Shown: in pieces, positions 57,926-64,000 of the stretch | Position numbering within the stretch: position 1 is the stretch's first letter | Layout: each line of letters begins with the position of its first letter | DNA from: a virus | Virus record (IMG/VR): IMGVR_UViG_3300032050_009888 | Span: 1 to 64,000 of that record | Length of the DNA: 64,000 bases | Direction: 5' to 3' (one strand) | The notes under the pieces: model-generated | The model's input: the letters and a program-made list of their open reading frames with translations, nothing else | Databases searched by the model: none | Told to the model about the DNA's origin: nothing | Program-made: the position numbers and the translations under genes

Positions 57926-59298
57926 CATTAAGTAGTTTAGAAAATTATGGAATCGGATTCCAAACAAAGGTTATATCTGCTTTATTAACTGATAAACCAT
58001 TCTTACAGAATGTGAATGACGTTTTAACAGATGAATATTTTAGTAACAGTGCACACAAATGGATAGTAAATGAGGTAATAAAATATTACATTAAATACCA
58101 TACCAATCCAACTATGGATGTTCTTAAAGTAGAAATGAAAAAACTTGAAAATGAAGTACTTCAAGTATCTATTAAAGAACAATTAAAAGAAGCATATAGG
58201 TCATCTGATGAAAGTGATTTGACTTATGTAAAGCAAGAATTTACTAATTTTTGTAAAAATCAACAACTAAAAAAAGCGCTTTTAAATTCAGTTGATTTAT
58301 TAAAAGCAGGTGACTATGATTCAATTAGGCTGCTAGTTGATAGCGCTTTACGCTCAGGTCAGGACAAAAATATTGGCCATGAGTATAATAAAGATACTGA
58401 GTCAAGGTATCGTGAAGAAGAACGTGTGCCTATTCCAACACCTTGGAATGAAATTAATGCTTTACTACAGGGTGGATTAGGCGAAGGAGATTTTGGACTT
58501 ATATTCGGTAATCCAGGTGGTGGTAAAAGTTGGAGTTTAGTAGCGTTAGGCGCATACGCTGTGACAGCGGGTTTTAATGTTATACATTATACATTAGAGT
58601 TAGGTGAAAGTTATGTTGGAAGACGATATGACTCTTATTTCACACAAATACCTGTGAACAAAATTATTAAACATAAAGATAAAGTAGGAGAAGTAACATC
58701 AGAATTACCCGGAGAATTAATTATTAAAGAATATCCAATGGGTAAAGCATCAATGAGTACTATTGAATCTCATATTAAGAAATGTATAGATTTAGATTTC
58801 AAACCAGATTTAATTATTATTGACTATGTTGATCTTTTATCATCTAGAAGAAAAAATAAGGAACGGAAGGAAGAAATAGATGATATTTATACAAGTACTA
58901 AAGGTTTAGCTCGTGAACTTAAATTACCTATTTGGAGTGTATCACAAGTAAATAGAGCAGGTGCTAAAGATAGTATTATTGAAGGTGATAAAGCCGCCGG
59001 TTCTTATGATAAAATGATGATTGCTGATTTCGCAATATCTTTATCAAGACAAAAGAAAGATAAAGTTAATGGAACAGGTAGGTTCCATATCATGAAAAAC
59101 AGATATGGAATGGACGGTATGACCTTTAACGCTAAAGTAGATACATCTACTGGACATATTGATATATTGAATGAAATGAGTGAAGATGAAGAAGAAATGG
59201 AAATTAAGAGTACTAAAAAAATAAGTGGAACTGATTTTGATAGTTTAGATAGAGAATATTTAGCAAAACAATTTTTTGAATTAAGCAATAACACCTAA
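57922..59298 (+). CDS. 41: replicative DNA helicase (gp41/DnaB-like)
   Basis: 458 residues. The N-terminal helical domain (residues 1-150) is followed by the RecA-like motor: Walker A GNPGGGKSWS (196-205), HYTLELGESYVGRRYD, Walker B LIIIDYVDLL (D301), then PIWSVSQVNRAGAKD and the arginine-containing FHIMKNRYGMDGM. An acidic C-terminus (MSEDEEEMEIKSTKK) may contact SSB or primase. It unwinds the fork as a hexamer. No primase is visible in this window. Confidence 0.92.
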   Translation: MTLSSLENYGIGFQTKVISALLTDKPFLQNVNDVLTDEYFSNSAHKWIVNEVIKYYIKYHTNPTMDVLKVEMKKLENEVLQVSIKEQLKEAYRSSDESDLTYVKQEFTNFCKNQQLKKALLNSVDLLKAGDYDSIRLLVDSALRSGQDKNIGHEYNKDTESRYREEERVPIPTPWNEINALLQGGLGEGDFGLIFGNPGGGKSWSLVALGAYAVTAGFNVIHYTLELGESYVGRRYDSYFTQIPVNKIIKHKDKVGEVTSELPGELIIKEYPMGKASMSTIESHIKKCIDLDFKPDLIIIDYVDLLSSRRKNKERKEEIDDIYTSTKGLARELKLPIWSVSQVNRAGAKDSIIEGDKAAGSYDKMMIADFAISLSRQKKDKVNGTGRFHIMKNRYGMDGMTFNAKVDTSTGHIDILNEMSEDEEEMEIKSTKKISGTDFDSLDREYLAKQFFELSNNT

Positions 59299-59299
59299 T

Positions 59300-60250
59300 A
59301 TGATTACTGAACCAAGAATTTATTATAAACCATTTGAATATCAAGATGCGTTTGATTTCTATAAAAATCAACATCGAGCACACTGGCTAGCAGACGAAGT
59401 ACCTTTAGCATCAGATTTAAATGATTGGAAACTAAAATTAGATGAATCTGAAAAGAATTTAATAGGAAACATCTTAAAATCATTTGCTCAAACTGAGGTA
59501 CACGTTAACGATTACTGGTCAACAAAAGTATCAGTTTGGTTTCCTAAACCTGAAATACAAGCAATGGCTCGTGTATTTGCTGATTTTGAAAGTATTCATG
59601 CTGAAGCATATGCTCGATTAAATGAAGAATTAGGTTTAGATGACTTTAAAGCATTTATGGAAGATGAAGTATCCAAAGCCAAAATTGATCGTTTAATTGA
59701 AGTACCAGGTGAAACATTAGAAGAAAGAGCATTATCATTAGCTATATTCTCAGCATTCACTGAAGGTGTAAATTTATTCTCTTCGTTTGCTGTATTAATG
59801 AGTTTCCAATTAAGAAACTTAATGAAAGGTACAGGTCAAATAGTTGAATGGAGTGTTCGAGATGAAAGTTTACATTCAAAAGCAGGATGTTGGTTGTATA
59901 GAACATTACTTAAAGAATGTCCTGAATTAGATACTCCTGAAATGAGAAATAGAATTGTTGAGGCTTGTGAATTGTCTGTTCAATTAGAATTTGATTTTAT
60001 TGAAAAGGCTTTTGAAATGGGTAATATAGAAGGCTTAAATAAAGAACAATTAAAAGCATTTATTAAAGCAAGAGCAAATGAAAAAATAATAGAATTAGGA
60101 TACTCAGCAATTTATAATGATATTGATCCTAATTTAGTTAAACAAATGGAATGGTTTGGACATTTAACAAGTGGTAAAACACATCAAGACTTTTTTGCAG
60201 GTCGTGTTACTAGTTATGCTAAATCAACAGCAGATTGGAATGATTTATAA
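59300..60250 (+). CDS. nrdB: ribonucleotide reductase class I small subunit
   Basis: 316 residues. The diiron ligands are visible: E66 (QTEVHVNDYW), E97 and H100 with the radical tyrosine Y104 (FADFESIHAEAYARL), E155 (FTEGVNLFSSF), E189 and H192 (VRDESLHSKAGCW). Y104 matches Tyr122 of E. coli, so a tyrosyl-radical enzyme is expected. It generates the radical that NrdA uses to reduce ribonucleotides, supplying dNTPs for replication. It is 1 nt after the helicase gene. Confidence 0.95.
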   Translation: MITEPRIYYKPFEYQDAFDFYKNQHRAHWLADEVPLASDLNDWKLKLDESEKNLIGNILKSFAQTEVHVNDYWSTKVSVWFPKPEIQAMARVFADFESIHAEAYARLNEELGLDDFKAFMEDEVSKAKIDRLIEVPGETLEERALSLAIFSAFTEGVNLFSSFAVLMSFQLRNLMKGTGQIVEWSVRDESLHSKAGCWLYRTLLKECPELDTPEMRNRIVEACELSVQLEFDFIEKAFEMGNIEGLNKEQLKAFIKARANEKIIELGYSAIYNDIDPNLVKQMEWFGHLTSGKTHQDFFAGRVTSYAKSTADWNDL

Positions 60251-60261
60251 AATATAAAGTT

Positions 60262-60525
60262 ATGGCATTAAAAGGACAATCAATTAGAAATGGAGTTACT
60301 ATACTAATGAATGGTAAAGTAGCTCAAAAACAAGAAGTAATAGAATTAAGTAACACTTGGACTAACAATCAAGAAACTTTATTTAAAAAAGCCCTTAAAC
60401 AAGGGGGAGAACTAACAATTAATAAAGTACACTTTAAAATTATAGCCCAAGAAACTATTCTAAATTCAAAAGGAGAAAAAGACCCAGGTGTGATTCAAGT
60501 ACCAGGAGCAGATTTAAGATTTTAA
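60262..60525 (+). CDS. small unknown protein between nrdB and nrdA
   Basis: 87 residues. It starts MALKGQSIRNGVTILMNGKV, then AQKQEVIELSNTWTNNQETL, FKKALKQGGELTINKVHFKI and GVIQVPGADLRF. No glutaredoxin-type CxxC or other recognised motif. The start follows AAAGTTATG, and 10 nt separates it from nrdA. It may be co-transcribed with the reductase genes, but a role in reduction is not shown by its sequence. Confidence 0.6.
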   Translation: MALKGQSIRNGVTILMNGKVAQKQEVIELSNTWTNNQETLFKKALKQGGELTINKVHFKIIAQETILNSKGEKDPGVIQVPGADLRF

Positions 60526-60535
60526 TAACTAAAAA

Positions 60536-62260
60536 ATGAGCATTCAAGTAGATACAAGTATGTGGGTGAAAAATAAGAATTATCCTGATTGGATGGATGA
60601 TATAGCTGTTAGTATGATTTCAAAAGGATATTTACTACCAGATGAAGATGTGTTTGACGCATTTAAAAGAGTAAGTAAAGCAGCCGCTAGAAGACTAAAG
60701 CGTAAAGATTTACAACCTTATTTTTATGAGGCAATAGTTAAAAACTGGCTATGTTTAGCTTCACCTGTTTTATCAAATATGGGAACAGAAAGAGGAATGC
60801 CTATATCATGTTTTGGAATTGATGTAGGTGACTCAATTGAAGGTATAGCTGATGCTAACTCAGAACTAATGAGATTATCTTCTCAAGGTGGAGGAGTTGG
60901 TATTGGAGTATCTCGTATTAGAGGTAGAGGAAAATCTATTCGTGATAATGGTGTTAGTGAAGGAGTAGTTCCTTGGTGTAAAATTTATGACTCAACTATT
61001 TTAGCTACTAATCAAGGCTCAGTTAGAAGGGGAGCAGCATCTGTTAATTTAAATATTAACCATCCTGATATTGAAGAATTTTTACAAATTCGTAGGCCTA
61101 AAGGAGATGTTAATCGTCAATGTTTGAATCTTCATCAATGTGTAGTTGTTGATGATGTTTTTATGACTAAACTAGAAAATAAAGACGAAAAAGCATTAAA
61201 ACTATGGGGTGAAATTCTTAAAACACGTCTTGAAACAGGTGAACCTTATATTATGTTTGAGGATAATATGAATAATCAAAATCCTGAAGCGTATAAAAGG
61301 AATAACTTAAAAGTTTCAATGACTAATATTTGTAGTGAAATTTCACTTTACACAGATGAATTACACTCATTTATTTGTTGTTTATCCTCACTTAACTTAG
61401 CCCGTTGGGATGAATGGAAGGATTATAAGTTTGATAATGGAATGACATTACCTGAACTTGCTTGTTGGTTTTTAGAAGGTGCACTTCAAGAATTTATTGA
61501 TAGAGCTAAAAACATCAAGTTTATGGAAAACACAGTTCGCTCAGCTACTAAAGGTAGAGCAATTGGAATTGGTGTTTTAGGATGGCACACTTATTTACAA
61601 TCAAAAGGATTACCGTTTGTAGGTATTCAAGCAAGTGCTCATACAAGAATTATCTCAGAATTTATTTATAAAGAAGCTTTAAAAGCAAGTAAAGCACAAG
61701 CTGAACTTTATGGTGAACCAGAATGGTGTAAAGGAACAGGTTTAAGACATACTCACCATATTGCAATTGCTCCTACAGTATCAAACGCTCACATTTCAGG
61801 AGGTGTATCACCTTCAATTGAGCCTATTCCTGCTAATGTTTATAATTTAAAAACAGCGAAAGGAGTATTTATTAAACGCAATAGAATTCTTGAAGAATTA
61901 CTTGAGAAAAAAGGATATAATATTGATAGTGTTTGGGATCAAATCCTAAAAGATCAAGGATCAGTTTTTAATATTCCTGATTATATTTTAAGTGAAGAAG
62001 AAAAAGAAGTATTTTTAACATTTAAAGAGATTAATCAATTAGAAATTGTTCGTCAAAATGCTATTCGCCAAAAACATGTTGATCAAGCTATCTCATTAAA
62101 CTTATGTTTTGATCCAAATGATACTCCAAAATGGATATCTCAAGTACATAAAGAAGCTCATAAGTTAGGAATTAAAACTTTATATTATTTAAGAACAGAA
62201 AGCGTTCTAAGAGGAGATAATTTACAAAGACTCTCAGAATGTATATCATGTGAAGGTTAA
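60536..62260 (+). CDS. nrdA: ribonucleotide reductase class I large subunit, no ATP cone
   Basis: 574 residues, shorter than typical NrdA because the N-terminal ATP-cone is missing. Catalytic residues are present: C92 (MPISCFGID), N264, C266 and E268 (TNICSEIS), C281 (FICCLSSLNLA), the tyrosine pair in TLYYLRTES near the end, and the C-terminal redox pair C569 and C572 (SECISCEG). The specificity region includes RLSSQGGGVGIGVSRIRGRG. Lack of the cone suggests no dATP shut-off by that domain. It works with NrdB upstream. Confidence 0.94.
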   Translation: MSIQVDTSMWVKNKNYPDWMDDIAVSMISKGYLLPDEDVFDAFKRVSKAAARRLKRKDLQPYFYEAIVKNWLCLASPVLSNMGTERGMPISCFGIDVGDSIEGIADANSELMRLSSQGGGVGIGVSRIRGRGKSIRDNGVSEGVVPWCKIYDSTILATNQGSVRRGAASVNLNINHPDIEEFLQIRRPKGDVNRQCLNLHQCVVVDDVFMTKLENKDEKALKLWGEILKTRLETGEPYIMFEDNMNNQNPEAYKRNNLKVSMTNICSEISLYTDELHSFICCLSSLNLARWDEWKDYKFDNGMTLPELACWFLEGALQEFIDRAKNIKFMENTVRSATKGRAIGIGVLGWHTYLQSKGLPFVGIQASAHTRIISEFIYKEALKASKAQAELYGEPEWCKGTGLRHTHHIAIAPTVSNAHISGGVSPSIEPIPANVYNLKTAKGVFIKRNRILEELLEKKGYNIDSVWDQILKDQGSVFNIPDYILSEEEKEVFLTFKEINQLEIVRQNAIRQKHVDQAISLNLCFDPNDTPKWISQVHKEAHKLGIKTLYYLRTESVLRGDNLQRLSECISCEG

Positions 62261-62261
62261 A

Positions 62262-63257
62262 ATGAAGAAATATATACTACCCATGCTGATAGCGCTCTCG
62301 GCCCTGGCCGTGAGTGCTACAGCTGCATTTTACTCAGTTACTGGTTTATCAAAACTATTTGCTGGAGCAAGTTTAGCAGTTATTATTATGGCTTCTTCTT
62401 TAGAAGTAGCTAAATTAGTTATAGCCTCATTCCTATATCAATATTGGAAAGAGATAAATAAAGCTTTAAAAGTATATTTAACAATAGCTTTAGGAGTATT
62501 AATCATAATTACATCAGCAGGCATTTATGGATTCTTATCTTCTGCTTATGAGGTAACTGCTTCTAAAAATACAGTTGTTGAAAAACAAATAGCAGCCTTA
62601 GAAACTAAAAAAGAGAATTATACTAAAACCAGAGATGTCTATATTAAAGATAAAGACCAAATCTCTAAAAGTACATCAGATTTAAGAACTGCTCTATCAA
62701 CAGGTACTATTACTCAATATAAAGATAAATCAGGCCAAATTATGAATGTGGCTAATACTGGTAATAGAAAAGCATTTGAAAAACAATTAGAAAGTACTGT
62801 TAAAGAAGAAGAAAAATTAACAACTAAAATTGATGTTTTAAATGATAGTATTTTAAGTTTAGATAATCAAATACTAGAAGCAGAATCAAATGCTGAGGTA
62901 GCAGCTGAATTAGGTCCATTAAAATACCTAAGTAAAATATCTGGTATGTCAATGGATCTTATTATTAATTGGTTTATTTTAATTATTGTATTTGTGTTTG
63001 ATCCATTAGCAATTAGTTTAGTTATAGCTGCTAATTTGGCCTTTAAAAAGCTTCAACACCTAGAACCAGAACAGAAACTAGCCATATATAATGAAAGACC
63101 AACTGAGGTACCCAAGGAACCTATGATACAATTAGATCCGAATCAGGCACCAGTTATGGCTCCTTCTGTTCCTCCTCCACCAGTGAATAAATCGTTTTTT
63201 AATTTTGTACCTCCTATTTTTAAAAGAAAAAATAATGATGAAATAAAGACTTACTAG
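62262..63257 (+). CDS. membrane protein with coiled-coil
   Basis: 332 residues. Three N-terminal hydrophobic helices (YILPMLIALSALAVSATAAF, LFAGASLAVIIMASSLEVAK, LTIALGVLIIITSAGIYGFL) precede a ~120-residue charged coiled-coil (VVEKQIAALETKKENYTKTR). A fourth transmembrane helix follows (NWFILIIVFVFDPLAISLVI) and then a proline-rich cytoplasmic tail (APVMAPSVPPPPVNKSFFNF). The ATG at 62262 is preferred to the GTG at 62250 because it clears the nrdA stop. The DPLAISLVIAAN signature recurs in similar membrane proteins near nrd genes of T4-like phages. Role unknown; membrane remodelling or exclusion are possibilities. Confidence 0.65.
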   Translation: MKKYILPMLIALSALAVSATAAFYSVTGLSKLFAGASLAVIIMASSLEVAKLVIASFLYQYWKEINKALKVYLTIALGVLIIITSAGIYGFLSSAYEVTASKNTVVEKQIAALETKKENYTKTRDVYIKDKDQISKSTSDLRTALSTGTITQYKDKSGQIMNVANTGNRKAFEKQLESTVKEEEKLTTKIDVLNDSILSLDNQILEAESNAEVAAELGPLKYLSKISGMSMDLIINWFILIIVFVFDPLAISLVIAANLAFKKLQHLEPEQKLAIYNERPTEVPKEPMIQLDPNQAPVMAPSVPPPPVNKSFFNFVPPIFKRKNNDEIKTY

Positions 63258-63284
63258 GTTTGGCTTCTAAGAATTAAATTTTTA

Positions 63285-63292
63285 TATTTATA
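63285..63292 (+). promoter_or_regulatory. TATTTATA element
   Basis: Followed by ATAAACAATAAGTTATG, a leader repeated almost exactly at 63921; 14 nt to the ATG at 63307. It shows the late-type signal returns after the replication block. Confidence 0.5.
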
Positions 63293-63306
63293 ATAAACAA
63301 TAAGTT

Positions 63307-63915
63307 ATGATGACATCACCAAACCTTAATTTTTTAGCTCAAATCGAAGAATACCCAGAAATGACTCCAATATTGGAGAACAAATATCAGGGTTTTATTA
63401 AAAAAGAAGGAATTTATGAACCATGGGGTAAAGATATTGTAGAAAAATACCTTCCACATAAGTCTTTAAAATATCTTATAGAAAATAATCTTATAACTCA
63501 AGATAAAAATGGGGATTGGATTTTAGTTGAATATGGCGCTGGGGTTTCTAATTCTCCTGATTGGTTACATTGGTTAGAAACTGGATATAAAAGAAATTGG
63601 AGTGTATATAAATGGAAACAAGGCACAGATATAGATGAAAAATTTACTTTTTATTCAATGGAAACAAAAGATGGATGGAACAGAACATATCTATCAGTTA
63701 AATTAAATAATCATCTTTATTCTAAAATTACTAATCCAAATGGTTTTTGGGTAGAAACAGTTGAAAGAACAGATATATGTGATGGATCAGGAAAAGAACA
63801 ATTATATTATAAAGATAATTTTGGAAGTATTCAAGGTAAAATGCCTGTAAAAATAGAGAAAAAAATTCAAGAATTAAAAAATAAAAATATAGAATTTGGA
63901 TATTACAAATTTTAA
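63307..63915 (+). CDS. unknown protein
   Basis: 202 residues. It opens MMTSPNLNFLAQIEEYPEMT, then KYQGFIKKEGIYEPWGKDIV, PDWLHWLETGYKRNWSVYKW and FTFYSMETKDGWNRTYLSVK. A short lysine-rich helical end follows. Soluble, no signal peptide, no family recognised. It shares its promoter and start region with the gene at 63943. Function unknown. Confidence 0.5.
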   Translation: MMTSPNLNFLAQIEEYPEMTPILENKYQGFIKKEGIYEPWGKDIVEKYLPHKSLKYLIENNLITQDKNGDWILVEYGAGVSNSPDWLHWLETGYKRNWSVYKWKQGTDIDEKFTFYSMETKDGWNRTYLSVKLNNHLYSKITNPNGFWVETVERTDICDGSGKEQLYYKDNFGSIQGKMPVKIEKKIQELKNKNIEFGYYKF

Positions 63916-63920
63916 TTTTA

Positions 63921-63928
63921 TATTTATA
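63921..63928 (+). promoter_or_regulatory. TATTTATA element (second copy of the same leader)
   Basis: The octamer plus ATAAACAATAAGTTATGAT is the same as the leader at 63285-63309; 14 nt to the ATG at 63943. Confidence 0.5.
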
Positions 63929-63942
63929 ATAAACAATAAGTT

Positions 63943-64000
63943 ATGATAAAAACATCTCATGAATTACCTTTATGTCTTTTAAATAAAAGTTATGATTGGA
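63943..64000 (+). CDS. 5' end of a gene that leaves the window
   Basis: The frame encodes MIKTSHELPLCLLNKSYDW up to the edge. The segment SHELPLCLLNKS is suggestive of a conserved phage protein, but too little is present to name a family. Preceded by the duplicated TATTTATA leader. Confidence 0.45.
   Translation, partial: MIKTSHELPLCLLNKSYDW

Noticed and set aside
62250-62261. GTG start for the membrane protein
   Set aside because: It would overlap the end of nrdA; the ATG at 62262 gives a normal signal-anchor N-terminus.

Overview
The window is a contiguous piece of a tailed-phage genome of the T4-like (contractile tail) type. Every supported gene is on the + strand. The type is shown by recognisable homologues of T4 gp17, gp20, gp21, gp22, gp23, gp13, gp14, gp18, gp19, gp26, gp32, UvsX, RNase H and gp41, plus NrdA/NrdB and PhoH. 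The DNA is visibly AT-rich. Most start codons have an A-rich leader (often AAGTTATG) rather than a Shine-Dalgarno sequence, which is usual for phages of Bacteroidota. Two genes (35580-37123) carry Bacteroidota-style signal peptides ending KA|Q, and one ends in a region resembling a type IX secretion sorting domain. The inferred host is therefore a Bacteroidota bacterium. I saw no tRNA, CRISPR, integrase or insertion sequence.

Layout. 1-5674: accessory and small genes. These include an FAD-dependent dehydrogenase gene (COG2509-like) cut into two complementary ORFs (107-625 and 2139-2936) by about 1.5 kb that holds three small ORFs and a GIY-YIG homing endonuclease, then two small proteins with helical N-termini, a DUF6884-like protein and virion-associated unknowns. 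5681-9174: two tail-fibre-like genes. 9223-20791: small genes, then DNA packaging and head: P-loop protein, a putative small terminase or packaged DNA-binding protein, large terminase, portal, three head-associated unknowns, prohead protease, scaffold, major capsid protein. 20904-21587: phoH. 21645-35537: an array of about eight fibre or adhesin-like genes built from shared modules, with two small helical proteins. 35580-37123: two exported, envelope-type proteins. 37155-52879: neck, tail completion, sheath, tube, baseplate or chaperone, tape measure and baseplate/hub genes, ending in a hub fused to a candidate cell-wall hydrolase. 53005-62260: replication and nucleotide metabolism (short family A polymerase, gp32-like SSB, UvsX, RNase H-type exonuclease, gp41 helicase, NrdB, NrdA). 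62262-64000: a membrane coiled-coil protein, an unknown, and the start of another gene.

Regulation. The octamer TATTTATA (usually ATATTTATAA) lies 3-70 nt before the start codon of most isolated accessory, head, tail and fibre genes. I did not see an exact copy before the replication genes from 53005 to 62260. It probably marks late expression. It is the reverse complement of the T4 late promoter core TATAAATA. One forward TATAAATA lies in the structured leader before the scaffold gene. Strong terminator hairpins follow the capsid gene, the tail tube gene and the last tail gene.

Most unusual points: the split dehydrogenase with its endonuclease; the T9SS-like secreted protein and barrel-like partner; a likely programmed +1 or -2 frameshift just before the tape measure gene; a shared N-terminal pattern with (L/I)xE sites suggesting capsid targeting and prohead-protease processing; a hydrophobic/cationic insert in the acidic scaffold; a fibre made of about 24 short repeats with a 16-residue period; a hub with a C-terminal CHAP-like domain; and a very short family A polymerase with an altered motif C. 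All functional statements come from reading the sequence; no database search was run.
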